Positions 1 through 9,746 are shown, counted from the first letter of the stretch. The stretch: DNA of 64,000 bases from Xanthomonas hortorum pv. pelargonii (GCF_024499015.1 NZ_CP098604.1:1178001-1242000); one strand, 5' to 3'. Made by a program: numbers and translations. The notes: a model not told the origin generated them from the letters alone.

Positions 1-25
1 AAACGGCAAGCAGGTTCGGACGCAT
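1..25 (-). CDS. Possible N-terminus of a gene leaving the window
   Basis: An ATG on the minus strand at 25-23 opens a frame reading MRPNLLAV before the window ends. It lies downstream of the phospholipase C gene on the same strand, and 23 bases after a perfect 13-bp palindrome that could be an operator. Only eight residues are visible, so neither function nor reality of the gene can be judged. The call rests on position and on the palindrome alone. Confidence 0.25.
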
Positions 26-48
26 CGCACAGCCCCGGAAAGGTGAGC

Positions 49-61
49 GTTACAGTGTAAC
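49..61. promoter_or_regulatory. 13-bp perfect palindrome, operator-like
   Basis: GTTACAGTGTAAC is a perfect dyad (GTTACA-G-TGTAAC) placed just upstream of a possible minus-strand start codon at 25. Palindromes of the TTACA-N-TGTAA form resemble operators bound by TetR-family repressors. No repressor gene is in view, so this is an inference from shape and position. Confidence 0.35.
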
Positions 62-192
62 CCTCACATCCGCAGCGGTCCCCATGACCAACGGCAGGGT
101 CCACGCCCTGATCCAGCTCCTGCCGGTGTGCTCGCTGCGCGCTGCCCCGCCTGGCCGGGCAGGCATCGTTTGAGCGGTGGCCGGGCGCCGGC

Positions 193-2274
193 TCAGGCGC
201 GACCGAACGCCGGGTCGCTGCGGCTGGGCTTGCCGGTTTCCAGATGCCCGGCCAGGCGCCGGCGGAATGCCCCACCCGGCTGCTCCACGACAACGTCATA
301 CCAGTGATCGCTTGCTGCCAACGGCAGGCGGATGGTTTGCCGCTGGCCTGCGGCCAGCTGCACGGCGCGCGCGGTCGGGTCTGCGTAATCCAGCGCGCGC
401 AGTTGCAACGTGCATGGTTGGCGCCCGGCATTGCCGAGTTCCAGCACCAGCATTTCGCCGTCCTGCCTGGCCTCCAACCACGGCGCTGCCGATTGCGTCA
501 CAGCGGCGACGAGTTCGCCCGCAAACTCGCGCAGGAATCCATTCGGCCCATGCACACTCAAGGCATAGGCACCGTTGTGTGCAGCGCCAAGCGGTACATC
601 GTCGAGCTGCGTGCCGGGCAGCACGGTGTAGTACCACGGGCCGCCACTTGCAGCACTGCTGTAGACATTGAACGCGGCTGCAGCAGCGCCGCTGTTGACG
701 AACTGCAGTTGCACACCAGTCTCGTTGTGCACGCGCGCATGCACCTGCAAGGCGTACGGCAGCGCGCGTGCAGGACGTTGACCTGGTTCCTGCTTGGGCA
801 TGCGCGCGGTGGTCGGCGGTGCCGGCAGCGGTTTGCCGCTCACGGCTGCGGTGCGCGCGCGATAGTCGCCGATCGCCGGCAACGCACTCAACGCCGAATC
901 GTCCGGCTTGCGGAAATCGAACACGCTGGTCAGATCGCCGCTCACCGCACGCCGCCACGGGCTGATGTTGGGCTCGGCCACGCCGAAACGGCGCTCCAGC
1001 AAGCGCAGTACCGAGGTGTGATCGAACACCTGCGAATTGACCCAGCCGCCGCGCGTCCACGGCGAGATCACCAGCATCGGCACGCGGATACCAAGACCGA
1101 TCGGCAGCCCCTCGTAGACTTCGCCACGCGTGTCGACATTGCTGCGCCCCATGCGCGCATCCAGCGCCGGCAATGGCGCGGGCACATGATCGAAGAAGCC
1201 GTCGTTCTCGTCGTAATTGATGATCAGCGCAGTCTTCGCCCACACCTCCGGATTGGCAGTGAGCGCATCGATCAAACGCGCCACCAGCGATTCGCCATAG
1301 GCCGGCGGTGCCTCCGGATGTTCGCAATACGCAGTGGGCGGAACGACCCACGACACCTGCGGCAAACGATTGGCCTGCACGTCGGCGGCGATCGCGGCGA
1401 CCAGATGCTCGGCCTGCGTGGTGGCGGCGTTTTCTGCGGTGGAACCGGCCACGCACGCACGCGCGCGCCGATAGCGTTCGTCGCCGGGCTGCAGATCGCG
1501 ATAGTGCGAAAAATACGCCAGCGAGTTGCAGCCGAAGTTGTCGTATTCCTGATACACGCGCCAATCCACACCCGCAGCCTGCAGGCGCTGCGCGTAGGTG
1601 GTCCAGTCCATCGCCGCGTAACCGGGTTTGTCGCGCGCCATGTCGGCGGTCCAGTTGCCGTCGTCGGCATTGGTCACCGCTTGCGCACCGACATTGCCCA
1701 CGCTGGGGCCGCTGGTGCCGGTGAACAGATACATGCGATTGGGATTGGTCGGCCCGTGCAGCGAACAGAAATAGCCGTCGCAAATGGTGAACGCATCGGC
1801 GAGCGCGTGGTAGTACGGAATGTCGTGACGCTGGAAATACCCCATCGTCAATTCGCCCTTGTACGGCACCCAGGCGTCGTACTCGGCCCAGCGCGCCGGG
1901 TCCTGCCCGTGGCCGGCTTTCCACGAGTGATCCAGGCTTTTGATCAACGGCGCGGAGGTGTTTTGTGAATCGAAGGCGAACGGCAGCAAGCGACGACCGT
2001 CCTTCGCCGGCTGACTCCATACCGGATGCCCATCGCGCAATTGCAGCGGACGCGGATCGCCGAACCCGCGCACGCCGCGCAGCGCACCGAAGTAATGATC
2101 GAACGAGCGATTTTCCTGCATCAGGATCACCACGTGTTCGATGTCGCGCAGCGTACCGGTACGCGAATTGGCAGGCAGCGCGAGTGCGCGGCCGATCGAA
2201 GACGGCAAGGCGCCGGCGGCAGTCAGCGCGGCGACGCGCTTGAGGAAATCACGGCGCGAGGGGGAATACGTCAT
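193..2274 (-). CDS. plcN: Tat-exported phosphocholine-specific phospholipase C
   Basis: This 693-residue protein hydrolyses phosphatidylcholine-type lipids outside the cytoplasm. The N-terminus has a twin-arginine signal (SRRDFLK, residues 6-12) and a hydrophobic stretch up to about residue 33. The phosphoesterase domain opens with EHVVILMQENRSFDHYFG (46-63), holds HGPTNPNR (173-180) and a second metal/active-site block NYDENDGFFDHVPAP (353-367). The last 200 or so residues match the repeated C-terminal domain of bacterial phospholipase C. Length agrees with the PlcN/acid phosphatase-like family (about 690-700). The start was placed at the Met before the Tat motif; an upstream extension of 20 residues would bury the signal. 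A PhoB-box-like sequence with a spaced -10 lies 76 bases upstream, suggesting induction by phosphate starvation. Confidence 0.93.
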   Translation of the reverse strand: MTYSPSRRDFLKRVAALTAAGALPSSIGRALALPANSRTGTLRDIEHVVILMQENRSFDHYFGALRGVRGFGDPRPLQLRDGHPVWSQPAKDGRRLLPFAFDSQNTSAPLIKSLDHSWKAGHGQDPARWAEYDAWVPYKGELTMGYFQRHDIPYYHALADAFTICDGYFCSLHGPTNPNRMYLFTGTSGPSVGNVGAQAVTNADDGNWTADMARDKPGYAAMDWTTYAQRLQAAGVDWRVYQEYDNFGCNSLAYFSHYRDLQPGDERYRRARACVAGSTAENAATTQAEHLVAAIAADVQANRLPQVSWVVPPTAYCEHPEAPPAYGESLVARLIDALTANPEVWAKTALIINYDENDGFFDHVPAPLPALDARMGRSNVDTRGEVYEGLPIGLGIRVPMLVISPWTRGGWVNSQVFDHTSVLRLLERRFGVAEPNISPWRRAVSGDLTSVFDFRKPDDSALSALPAIGDYRARTAAVSGKPLPAPPTTARMPKQEPGQRPARALPYALQVHARVHNETGVQLQFVNSGAAAAAFNVYSSAASGGPWYYTVLPGTQLDDVPLGAAHNGAYALSVHGPNGFLREFAGELVAAVTQSAAPWLEARQDGEMLVLELGNAGRQPCTLQLRALDYADPTARAVQLAAGQRQTIRLPLAASDHWYDVVVEQPGGAFRRRLAGHLETGKPSRSDPAFGRA

Positions 2275-2333
2275 GGATGCGAAACCTGGCAGAAATACGG
2301 GTGCGTGGCCGCAGGTGGCGGCTGGACACGACA

Positions 2334-2367
2334 CGTATAGCGGGCGAGCGCGACAGTTTTAAGACAG
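2334..2367 (-). promoter_or_regulatory. PhoB-box promoter for the phospholipase C gene
   Basis: On the minus strand CTGTCTTAAAACTGTCGC (2367-2350) matches the Pho box CTGTCATAWAWCTGTCAY at 16 of 18 positions, with the two CTGTC half sites 11 bases apart. Exactly 10 bases further downstream is TATACG (2339-2334), the usual Pho box to -10 distance. The sequence match and spacing are seen directly; binding by PhoB is inferred. Confidence 0.7.
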
Positions 2368-2370
2368 CGA

Positions 2371-2388
2371 CCGTCATCAATGTTTCAT
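2371..2388 (+). promoter_or_regulatory. Weaker PhoB-box-like site facing the TonB receptor gene
   Basis: CCGTCATCAATGTTTCAT matches the Pho box consensus at 14 of 18 positions on the plus strand, three bases after the stronger divergent box. No good -10 is seen at the expected distance; a TTGACA follows at 2395-2400 without a clear partner. It may let PhoB act on both divergent genes. Confidence 0.4.
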
Positions 2389-2469
2389 GAGTCGTTGACA
2401 CCCTGCGTCGCGAAACGTCGGTCTTGCACCGTGCGTCCGCCCTCAGCCGTGCCCGAACAGGATTCCCCC

Positions 2470-4815
2470 ATGACTTCCACTCGTCGTTTTCATGTCACTC
2501 CGCTGGCGTTCGCCCTGGCAGCGCTGCTTCCCGTCATGGCATCTGCCGCCACAACGGCTGCCGATCCGGCTGCCATTGCAGACGCGCCGGCCGCGGATGC
2601 GCCGGTCACCGCCGCCGATACCGCAACCAATGCCACTCAGCTGGATGCGATTAACGTGGTCTCGCAAGGCAGCACGCGCCAGGTGCAGCGCATCAGCCGG
2701 CAGGACATCGAGCAGCTCACACCGGGCAGCAGCGCCTTCAAGGCAGTGGAAAAATTGCCGGGCGTGCAGTTCCAGTCGGCCGACCCATTCGGCACCTACG
2801 AATGGTCCACGCAGGTGACCTTGCACGGCTTCGATCAGAGCCGGCTCGGCTACACACTCGATGGCATTCCGCTCGGCAACATGAGCTATGGCGTCACCAA
2901 CGGCCTACACATTACTCGCGCGATCATTTCGGAAAACCTCGGCTCGGTGGAAATCGCGCAAGGCGCCGGCGCGCTCGGTACTGCGTCCAACACCAATCTC
3001 GGCGGCACCATGCAGTTCTATTCGGCCGACCCGCAGACCACGCCCGGCCTGCGGCTGGTGCAGACGGTGGGTAGCGATGCGACGCGTCGCACCTTCGTGC
3101 GTGGCGACACCGGCGATCGCAATGGGTTGTCGGCGTATCTGTCTTATGCCAATGCCACCACCGACAAGTGGAAGGGCTTTGGCGACCAGCAGTCAGAGCA
3201 GGCCAACCTCAAGACCGTGTACCAATGGGGCGAAGGCAACCGTCTGAGCCTGTTTGTGGATACCTCGCGGCGCAAGGAATACGACTACATGGATCTGTCG
3301 TTGACCAGCCAGCGCGCGCTGGGCTGGGATTACGATTATCTGCAGCCGGATTGGGCCACTGCGGTGCAGATGGCGCGTGCGTATCAAAACACCGGTGCCA
3401 CCAGCGGCGTGGCCAACGGCTACCCGCAATCGCTGGCGGGGCTGCCCGATGATTACAGTTGGCTGGATGCCAGCTACTACGCAGGCGGTGGTCTGCGTCG
3501 CGACAACCTGGCAGGCTTGTCGGGCACGTTCGTGTTCGGCGGTGCAACCCTGGATGCCGCCGGCTACTACCACGCCAATCGCGGCGAAGGTCAGTGGGTG
3601 ACACCGTATGTCGTCACCTCGGCGCAGATCCCGGTGTCGATGCGCACCACCGACTATGGCCTGGACCGTTTCGGCGGTACCAGCGCACTGAAGTGGTCGT
3701 GGGGCAATCACGATCTGGAAGCGGGCGTGTGGGCCGAGAATGCACGCACCACGCAAGGGCGCAATTACTTCGCGCTGGGCAACGAGGGCTACACCTCGCT
3801 GTACAACGTGTACGAAGCGCAGACCCCATTCCGTCGCGACTTTTTGCAGCGCTATACCACCCAGACCCGCATGCTGTACCTGCAGGACACCGTGCGCCTG
3901 CTCGACGATCGCCTGACCCTCAACTACGGCGCAAAGGCGCTCAGCACCACCACGCGCGCGCAATCGCTGGTGCCGACCACCGCGCTGGCACAGGGGCGCA
4001 TCCGCGCTGAAGACAACTTCCTGCCGCAGCTTGGCGTGAACTACAAGCTCGACGAGCGGCAGGACATCTACGCCTCCTACAGCAAGAACATCGCCGCCTT
4101 CGGTTTCACTCCGTTCGGTACCTCGCAGGCCGCGTTCGACCGCAGCCGTTCGACGCTGGAGCCGGAAGAATCACAGACCGTGCAGGTGGGCTACCGCGTG
4201 CAGGATGCGCAGTTCCAGCTGTCGGCCGACGCCTACTTCACCAAGTTCTCCAACCGCTTGCTGACCACCTCGCCGTGCACCGCGGTGCAGACCTGCGCGG
4301 CGATCCTGAGCAATGTCGGTGCCGTGCACAGCGCCGGTGCGGATCTGGCGTTGATGTGGCGTCCGATGGAAGGCCTGAGCTGGTTGAATTCGCTGTCGTG
4401 GAATCGCTCGCGTTATCAGGACGACTACCTCAACAACGGCGTGGTCGCCACCTCCGGCAAGGACGTGGTCGGCATCCCGGCGTTGATGTTCTCCTCCAGC
4501 GCCAGCTACCAGCTCGGCAACCTGCGCCTGGATCTGGACGGCAAGTACGTCGACAAGCGCTACATCACCTTCCTCAACGATTCGCAGGTGCCCTCGTACT
4601 GGCTGTTCAATGCGGGCGCGCGGTACGACTTCGGTCGTGTGGGCGGTGTGGCCGATGTGGCGCTAGCGCTCAACATCACCAACCTCACCGACAAGCGCTA
4701 CTTCGCCAGCACCGGCACCAACGGCTATGTCGCCTCCGATCCGCAGGGCTATAACCAGACCATAGTGGTCGGCGCACCGCGGCAATACTTCATGAGTCTT
4801 GATGTGAAGTTCTGA
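2470..4815 (+). CDS. TonB-dependent outer-membrane receptor
   Basis: This 781-residue protein is an outer-membrane, TonB-driven importer. It has a Sec signal peptide ending about ASA (24-26), a plug domain (roughly 60-190: [51 protein letters not shown]), and a long beta-barrel ending in the C-terminal aromatic residue of FMSLDVKF, as expected for Bam-dependent barrels. The start is the Met immediately before the signal peptide; an in-frame ATG 90 bases upstream would add an unlikely leader. The substrate is unknown. Divergent placement from a phospholipase C, with a shared PhoB-like region between them, suggests uptake of a phosphorus-containing compound, but that is inference. Confidence 0.9.
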   Translation: MTSTRRFHVTPLAFALAALLPVMASAATTAADPAAIADAPAADAPVTAADTATNATQLDAINVVSQGSTRQVQRISRQDIEQLTPGSSAFKAVEKLPGVQFQSADPFGTYEWSTQVTLHGFDQSRLGYTLDGIPLGNMSYGVTNGLHITRAIISENLGSVEIAQGAGALGTASNTNLGGTMQFYSADPQTTPGLRLVQTVGSDATRRTFVRGDTGDRNGLSAYLSYANATTDKWKGFGDQQSEQANLKTVYQWGEGNRLSLFVDTSRRKEYDYMDLSLTSQRALGWDYDYLQPDWATAVQMARAYQNTGATSGVANGYPQSLAGLPDDYSWLDASYYAGGGLRRDNLAGLSGTFVFGGATLDAAGYYHANRGEGQWVTPYVVTSAQIPVSMRTTDYGLDRFGGTSALKWSWGNHDLEAGVWAENARTTQGRNYFALGNEGYTSLYNVYEAQTPFRRDFLQRYTTQTRMLYLQDTVRLLDDRLTLNYGAKALSTTTRAQSLVPTTALAQGRIRAEDNFLPQLGVNYKLDERQDIYASYSKNIAAFGFTPFGTSQAAFDRSRSTLEPEESQTVQVGYRVQDAQFQLSADAYFTKFSNRLLTTSPCTAVQTCAAILSNVGAVHSAGADLALMWRPMEGLSWLNSLSWNRSRYQDDYLNNGVVATSGKDVVGIPALMFSSSASYQLGNLRLDLDGKYVDKRYITFLNDSQVPSYWLFNAGARYDFGRVGGVADVALALNITNLTDKRYFASTGTNGYVASDPQGYNQTIVVGAPRQYFMSLDVKF

Positions 4816-4831
4816 GTTGCCGGCGCTCTTT

Positions 4832-4957
4832 CCCCTCTCCCTGCGGGAGAGGGGTTGGGGTGAGGTACGGGCGAAGCTCTCGTGTGGTTCCACTGCACGA
4901 GGCTTCGCTCGTACCCTCATCCGGCGCTGCGCGCCACCTTCTCCCGATGGGAGAAGG
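4832..4957. repeat. Dispersed palindromic intergenic repeat, about 126 bp
   Basis: The element is nested inverted repeats. An outer hairpin CCCTCTCCCTGCGGGAGAGG lies at the left and a related hairpin (CCTTCTCCCGATGGGAGAAGG without its first base) lies at the right. In between, TACGGGCGAAGCTCTCGTG pairs with CACGAGGCTTCGCTCGTA. This kind of CCCTCTCCC...GGGAGAGG unit is widespread between genes in Xanthomonas-type genomes. Here it follows the receptor gene and may also serve as its 3' structure. Confidence 0.7.
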
Positions 4958-5044
4958 ACTACATCGGCGCCTACCCCGCCAAGATCCGTGTCGGCCAACA
5001 CCGCCAATTACCGCACCGCCGCATGGCGCAAACCTCGCGACGCC

Positions 5045-5050
5045 TATAAT
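5045..5050 (+). promoter_or_regulatory. Candidate -10 box for tdh
   Basis: A perfect TATAAT lies 46 bases before the tdh start. No convincing -35 hexamer sits 16-18 bases upstream, so the assignment rests on the -10 alone. Confidence 0.4.
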
Positions 5051-5096
5051 CGCCGCCTTACTTTCACTCAGCAGGTCCCGCCAGATGGCGCAGACG

Positions 5097-6119
5097 ATGA
5101 AGGCGCTGGTCAAGCGCGAAGCGAACAAGGGCATCTGGCTGGAACAGGTCCCCGTGCCCAGCCCCGGCCCCAACGAGGTGCTGATCAAGCTGGAAAAGAC
5201 CGCAATCTGCGGCACCGATCTGCACATCTACCTGTGGGACGAGTGGAGCCAGCGCACCATCAAACCCGGCCTGACCATCGGCCACGAGTTCGTCGGCCGT
5301 GTGGCCGAGCTCGGTTCGGCGGTGACCGGCTACCAGGTCGGCCAGCGCGTGTCGGCCGAAGGCCACATCGTCTGCGGGCATTGCCGCAATTGCCGCGGCG
5401 GCCGCCCGCATCTATGCCCCAACACGGTCGGCATCGGCGTCAACGTCAATGGCGCATTTGCCGAATACATGCTGATGCCGGCCAGCAACCTGTGGCCGAT
5501 CCCCGACCAGATTCCCTCCGAGCTGGCCGCCTTCTTCGACCCCTACGGCAACGCCACACATTGCGCGCTGGAATTCGACGTGATCGGCGAAGACGTGCTG
5601 ATCACCGGCGCCGGCCCGATCGGGATCATCGCCGCCGGCATCTGCAAGCACATCGGTGCGCGCAACGTGGTGGTCACCGACGTCAACGATTTCCGCCTCA
5701 AGCTTGCCGCCGACATGGGCGCTACCCGCGTGGTCAACGTGTCCAAGACATCGCTCAAGGACGTCATGGCCGACCTGCACATGGAAGGCTTCGACGTGGG
5801 CCTGGAAATGAGCGGCAACCCGCGTGCCTTCAACGACATGCTCGACTGCATGTATCACGGCGGCAAGATCGCCATGCTCGGCATCATGCCGCGCGGCGCC
5901 GGCTGCGACTGGGACAAGATCATCTTCAAGGGCCTCACCGTACAGGGCATCTACGGCCGCAAGATGTACGAGACCTGGTACAAGATGACGCAACTGGTGC
6001 TGTCGGGCTTTCCACTGCACAAGGTGCTGACCCATCAATTGCCGATCGACGACTTCCAGAAGGGCTTCGACCTGATGGAAGAAGGCAAGGCCGGCAAGGT
6101 CGTGTTGAGCTGGAACTGA
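5097..6119 (+). CDS. tdh: L-threonine 3-dehydrogenase
   Basis: Cytosolic zinc enzyme of the medium-chain dehydrogenase family that oxidises L-threonine with NAD to 2-amino-3-ketobutyrate. Visible features are the catalytic region AICGTD (Cys38, Thr40, His43), GHEF (His63, Glu64), the structural zinc cysteines of [15 protein letters not shown] (93, 96, 99, 107) and the NAD-binding GAGPIG (171-176). At 340 residues from MKALVKR it matches the family length; an in-frame ATG at 5085 (MAQT added) is the alternative start. Its partner enzyme, Kbl, is encoded about 6 kb away rather than next door. A hairpin terminator follows the stop codon. Confidence 0.96.
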   Translation: MKALVKREANKGIWLEQVPVPSPGPNEVLIKLEKTAICGTDLHIYLWDEWSQRTIKPGLTIGHEFVGRVAELGSAVTGYQVGQRVSAEGHIVCGHCRNCRGGRPHLCPNTVGIGVNVNGAFAEYMLMPASNLWPIPDQIPSELAAFFDPYGNATHCALEFDVIGEDVLITGAGPIGIIAAGICKHIGARNVVVTDVNDFRLKLAADMGATRVVNVSKTSLKDVMADLHMEGFDVGLEMSGNPRAFNDMLDCMYHGGKIAMLGIMPRGAGCDWDKIIFKGLTVQGIYGRKMYETWYKMTQLVLSGFPLHKVLTHQLPIDDFQKGFDLMEEGKAGKVVLSWN

Positions 6120-6137
6120 TCGGCCAATACGCTTGAA

Positions 6138-6166
6138 CGCAAAAGGCGCCGCGAGGCGCCTTTGCG
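6138..6166 (+). terminator. Rho-independent terminator of tdh
   Basis: AAAGGCGCC-GCGA-GGCGCCTTT forms a nine-base-pair stem with a tetraloop, starting about 20 bases after the tdh stop codon. The A/T flanks make it usable in both directions. Confidence 0.75.
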
Positions 6167-6280
6167 TGTCCGTCTTCACAGTACTGACGAACGCAGCGAG
6201 AAATCCTCAGGTGCGAGCGGAGCGCTTCAAGAACGCAGGGTCGGCGAGGATTGCAGGCAAAGGCTCAGTGGGTCGAGGGC

Positions 6281-6383
6281 GCGGTGCCCTCACCGCTCGC
6301 GGGACACGCCGCAAGTACGTCCGTGTAGGCTCGGTGGCGGCATCCATGCCGCCACACGGTCCCGCAATCGGTGAGGACACCGC
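6281..6383 (+). repeat. Palindromic dispersed repeat, copy 1
   Basis: Outer arms GCGGTGCCCTCACCG / CGGTGAGGACACCGC flank a core with GCGGGACACGCCGCAAGTAC, CGTCCGTGTAGGCTC and GGCGGCATCCATGCCGCC, closing in GGTCCCGC. The same core occurs inverted at 6443-6544. Confidence 0.65.
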
Positions 6384-6442
6384 ACCAGACAGTTTGCTGA
6401 TTGCTTGGAAAAGAGCTACGCGCACCGACCATCTCGACTGGT

Positions 6443-6544
6443 CCTTGCCCGCCCACCGTCGCGGGACCTTACGCGGCATGGATGCCGCGTAAGAGCCTAC
6501 ATGGACGTACTTGCGGCGTGTCCCGCGATGATGGGCGGGCAAGG
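6443..6544 (-). repeat. Palindromic dispersed repeat, copy 2 (inverted)
   Basis: Read on the minus strand it repeats the core of copy 1 almost base for base (GCGGGACACGCCGCAAGTAC, CGTCCATGTAGGCTC, GCGGCATCCATGCCGC, GGTCCCGC). Its own outer arms are CCTTGCCCGCCCA / TGGGCGGGCAAGG. The two copies are 60 bases apart. Confidence 0.65.
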
Positions 6545-6739
6545 GCCCTGCATCCAAGCCCCAGATCAACCGCTCTACAAGCGACCTGTCCGCACTGTGC
6601 AAGCACTCCAAAACAAGCCAACCGAAATCTAGATTCCTAAGCATCGTTTAGATGTAGATGCCGAAGCATCCGAGCATCAACTCTTCCCATCTCACAACTA
6701 CACAACCAGTTAGTCAGAGCCGCTTTTAGCCCATCGCCA

Positions 6740-7456
6740 TCAAGGCCAGGTGACCGTCGCAGTCGCCACCAGATGGTTCTGCGAATTCTGCCGACCGAAG
6801 CCGAATTCGGCCGCTTCGCTGGTGTCGTAATAGCCCACGCTCAAACCCAGCGGACCGAACGCCTTGCCGACATTCACGCCGAAGTCGTTGTAATCGTGAT
6901 CCACCTGACTGAGCGCCGAGGTATAAACGCTGTGCCCGGCGTGCGCGCCGAACGTGAAGTCGTACGGCAACGTCCAGTTGGCATCGAGTGCGTAGTAATA
7001 GCCGTCGGTCTTCGACCCATACAGATCGTTGGTATAGGCAACGGTCAAGCTATAGGTCTTCAAAAATGTGGTCTTGGTGATCAGTTCGGCGTAGTTGGAC
7101 GCGCCAGCTCCCAGGTACTGGTAGCGGTTGATCATCACATCGAAATTCCAGTTCGTGCCCAGATCGGTGTTGTAGCCGACAAAGCCATCCACTTCCCAAT
7201 CCGGATCGCCCGCACCGTAATCGACATTGGAGGTCCAGGTGCCGATGTACACGCCGAACGGCGTCGTGTACGTGAGTCCAGCCTGGAAGGCGGGCTCTTC
7301 ATTGGTCTGCGAGATACCACGGAACAGATAATCGCTGGTGACCGCAAACGTGCCACTGAAGGGCGACGCTGGCGCTTCTTCATCCTGCGCATGCGCCAAC
7401 GGCACGACACCGAGCAACAACAACGACAGACAACACGCGAGGGGGGACGGCTTCAT
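6740..7456 (-). CDS. TorF-family putative porin (Gcw_chp domain)
   Basis: A 238-residue exported protein with a Sec signal peptide (cleavage after AHA, about residue 23). The mature part begins FSGTFAVTSDYLFRGISQTNEEPAFQAGLTYTTPFG in shortened form typical of the Gcw_chp/TIGR02001 family, whose members are predicted outer-membrane beta-barrels. Alternating aromatic strands continue to the C-terminus, which ends TATVTWP. The upstream AGGAGAT gives a good ribosome site. Family membership is clear; the solute carried is not known. Confidence 0.85.
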   Translation of the reverse strand: MKPSPLACCLSLLLLGVVPLAHAQDEEAPASPFSGTFAVTSDYLFRGISQTNEEPAFQAGLTYTTPFGVYIGTWTSNVDYGAGDPDWEVDGFVGYNTDLGTNWNFDVMINRYQYLGAGASNYAELITKTTFLKTYSLTVAYTNDLYGSKTDGYYYALDANWTLPYDFTFGAHAGHSVYTSALSQVDHDYNDFGVNVGKAFGPLGLSVGYYDTSEAAEFGFGRQNSQNHLVATATVTWP

Positions 7457-7753
7457 GGAGCATCTCCTGGGACGATGGGCGGTCGGATGACGCGAAGCGA
7501 GGTTGCAGTGACTTTATTAGTCCAACTGTCATTGCAGCGCAACATCAACGTCGTGCGCCTTTGAACAAGCACACAGGCTTTAACCACCGATGATGCTGAT
7601 CAGGATGCCCATCTCATCGACTGAATGTGCAGGATCTTGAGATTGGGGATTGGGGATTCGTAACGCCAAAGCAAAGGCGGACCCGCTCTGCGAATCCCGA
7701 ATCCCTACTCCCAAATCCCTCCCCATTCAATACCGGCCCCAGCCGGCGTCGAA
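7457..7753. other. Intergenic region between porin and cysA
   Basis: The 297 bases carry the upstream region of the porin gene (minus strand) and, nearer cysA, a GGGATT-type dispersed repeat. No small gene is apparent. Confidence 0.5.
7638..7720. repeat. GGGATT/AATCCC dispersed inverted repeat, copy A
   Basis: Left arm GATTGGGGATTGGGGATTCG and right arm CGAATCCCGAATCCC plus CCCAAATCCC can pair around a 33-base centre. Related copies lie at 60780-60850 and 61909-61996. It follows the cysA stop codon and may stabilise or end the transcript. Confidence 0.65.
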
Positions 7754-8785
7754 TCACACCGGAAACACCCCGTAATGCCGCGCCGCCAGCCTTAGCTGCT
7801 GCCCTGGCTGAAAACTCCCCGCCGAGGCCGGCAGTTCCACTTCCACCTCGTTGCCCGCCGGCTCCAGCGTTGCGCGCAGACGCAGACGCGCCCCGCTGCG
7901 CTGCGACCAGGCCACCGTCGCCGGCCAACCGGCGTCATCGGGCACCAGATCCTCCGGTCGCACATACACCTCGACCGGGCCGGAGGGCAACGCGGCATTG
8001 GCCGCCGGCAATGCATGCCCGGCCACCTGGATCCGACCTTCCGCCAGCACACCAGGAATGCGGTTCACCGCGCCCACGAACGAATATACGAACGGCGAGG
8101 CCGGCTTGTCGTAGATCATCGCCGGGGTGTCGAGCTGCTCGATGCGGCCGCGGTTGAGGATCGCCACCCGGTCGGCCAGTTCCAGCGCTTCTTCCTGATC
8201 GTGAGTCACGAACACCGTGGTCAGACCGGTACGTTCGTGCAGCTCGCGCAGCCAGCGACGCAGGTCGCGGCGCACCTGCGCATCCAGTGCCCCGAATGGC
8301 TCGTCCAGCAGCAGCACACGCGGCTCGATCGCCAACGCACGCGCCAGTGCCACGCGCTGCCGCTGACCACCGGACAGCTGGGTGGGATAGCGCTGCTCCA
8401 GGCCATGCAACTGCACCAGCGCCAGCAATTCTTCAACGCGTGCGCGAATACGCGCTTCAGCCCAACGCTCGTTACCGCGCCGCACCCGCAAGCCGAAGGC
8501 GATGTTCTCGAACACGTCCATATGCTTGAACAACGCGTAGTGCTGGAACACGAAGCCGACCCGGCGCGACTGCACGCTCATGCGCGTGGCATCTTCGTCG
8601 CCGAACAGCACCTGCCCGCCATCGGCATGCTCCAGCCCGGCCATGATGCGCAACAACGTGGTCTTGCCTGAGCCCGACGGCCCCAGCAGTGCCAGCAACT
8701 CACCCTGGCGCACGTCCAGGGTGATGTCGTCCAACGCGGTGAACGTGTCGAACTGCTTGCGCAGGCGGTGGATGCGGATGCCCAT
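7754..8785 (-). CDS. cysA: Sulfate/thiosulfate ABC transporter ATPase CysA
   Basis: Cytoplasmic ATPase subunit that powers sulfate/thiosulfate import with CysT, CysW and the binding protein. It shows Walker [10 protein letters not shown] (35-43), the Q-loop glutamine (81), the signature LSGGQ (137-141), Walker B VLLLDEP (157-163) and the switch histidine (195), followed by a C-terminal TOBE-like regulatory region (about 240-343). The start MGIRIHRL was chosen because it begins the nucleotide-binding fold; ten more in-frame residues upstream overlap the cysW 3' end. It is the last gene of sbp-cysT-cysW-cysA. Confidence 0.95.
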   Translation of the reverse strand: MGIRIHRLRKQFDTFTALDDITLDVRQGELLALLGPSGSGKTTLLRIMAGLEHADGGQVLFGDEDATRMSVQSRRVGFVFQHYALFKHMDVFENIAFGLRVRRGNERWAEARIRARVEELLALVQLHGLEQRYPTQLSGGQRQRVALARALAIEPRVLLLDEPFGALDAQVRRDLRRWLRELHERTGLTTVFVTHDQEEALELADRVAILNRGRIEQLDTPAMIYDKPASPFVYSFVGAVNRIPGVLAEGRIQVAGHALPAANAALPSGPVEVYVRPEDLVPDDAGWPATVAWSQRSGARLRLRATLEPAGNEVEVELPASAGSFQPGQQLRLAARHYGVFPV

Positions 8786-8792
8786 GGTCACC

Positions 8793-9746
8793 TCAATGTC
8801 GGTGGTTGGCGGCAAGCGAATCGCCGTGTCGCCATTCCAGATACGTCTTCAGCGCCAGCGTCAGCAGCGCGGTCAATGCCAGCAGCGAGGCACACGCAAA
8901 CGCGGCGCTGTAGGCGTATTCGTTGTAGAGAATTTCCACATGCAACGGCAGCGTATTGGTGCGCCCGCGGATATGCCCGGACACCACCGACACCGCACCA
9001 AACTCGCCCATCGCGCGCGCCGCGCACAGCAGCACGCCGTACATCAGGCCCCAACGGATATTGGGCAAGGTCACCCGCCAGAACATCTGCCAGCCGCTTG
9101 CGCCCAGGCTCAATGCGGCCAGTTCTTCATCGCTGCCTTGCTGCTCCATCAGTGGCATCAGCTCGCGCGCGATAAACGGAAACGTGACAAAGGTCGTCGC
9201 CAGTACGATGCCAGGCAGCGCGAATACGATCCGCGGCAGCTGAATCAGCATCTCGCCAAAAAACGGCAGCTGCAGCTGCCAACCTTCGTCGATCAACGGC
9301 CACGCCCAACCGCTGCGCCCGAAGATCAGCACGAAGATCAAACCTGCCACCACCGGCGACACCGAAAACGGCAGATCGATCAGGCTGATCAGCAAGCGCT
9401 TGCCGGGAAAGCGATGCTTGCTCACCGCCCACGCCGCTGCCACCCCGAATACCAGATTTAGCGGCAGCACGATCGCAGTCACGATCAAGGTCAGCTTGAT
9501 CGCTGACAACGCATCCGGATCGACCACTGCGCGCAGGAAAGTTTCCCAACCACCCCGCAGCGCCTCGGCGAAGACCAGCACCAGCGGCAGCAGCAAAAAC
9601 GCCAGCAGGAACAGCAGCGCGCCCAGAATCATCAGCCACTGCACCCAGCGAGGCTCGTTGGTGGCCGAGTCGGTGATGCGGCGCGCCTGTTCGGTCATTG
9701 TGCGGTTCTGCAGCATGGAGGGCAGCGACGAAACAGCATCGTTCAT
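8793..9746 (-). CDS. cysW: Sulfate ABC transporter permease CysW
   Basis: Inner-membrane permease of 317 residues forming the channel with CysT. Six hydrophobic segments are visible, beginning [20 protein letters not shown] near residue 38. The cytoplasmic coupling loop that docks CysA is the segment [24 protein letters not shown]. The first four bases overlap the end of cysT, which implies translational coupling, and cysA starts seven bases after the stop. CysW rather than CysT is chosen from gene order and from the [25 protein letters not shown] region. Confidence 0.93.
   Translation of the reverse strand: MNDAVSSLPSMLQNRTMTEQARRITDSATNEPRWVQWLMILGALLFLLAFLLLPLVLVFAEALRGGWETFLRAVVDPDALSAIKLTLIVTAIVLPLNLVFGVAAAWAVSKHRFPGKRLLISLIDLPFSVSPVVAGLIFVLIFGRSGWAWPLIDEGWQLQLPFFGEMLIQLPRIVFALPGIVLATTFVTFPFIARELMPLMEQQGSDEELAALSLGASGWQMFWRVTLPNIRWGLMYGVLLCAARAMGEFGAVSVVSGHIRGRTNTLPLHVEILYNEYAYSAAFACASLLALTALLTLALKTYLEWRHGDSLAANHRH

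Larger units (their letters stand above)
6120..6739. other. Gene-free, repeat-rich gap between tdh and the porin gene
   Basis: These 620 bases hold the tdh terminator and two palindromic repeat units in opposite orientation. No reading frame here looks coding. The AT-richer stretch 6640-6730 next to the porin stop shows no recognisable signal. Confidence 0.6.

Noticed and set aside
148..170. Hairpin TGCCC/GGGCA after the phospholipase C gene as a terminator
   Set aside because: The stem is short and has no T run on the minus strand.
244..1968. Plus-strand frame of 574 codons opposite the phospholipase C gene
   Set aside because: The minus-strand product has a Tat signal and catalytic motifs; the plus frame has none.
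6207..6644. Small coding frames in the tdh-porin gap on both strands
   Set aside because: They are made by the palindromic repeats read in different frames and have no start signals or family match.
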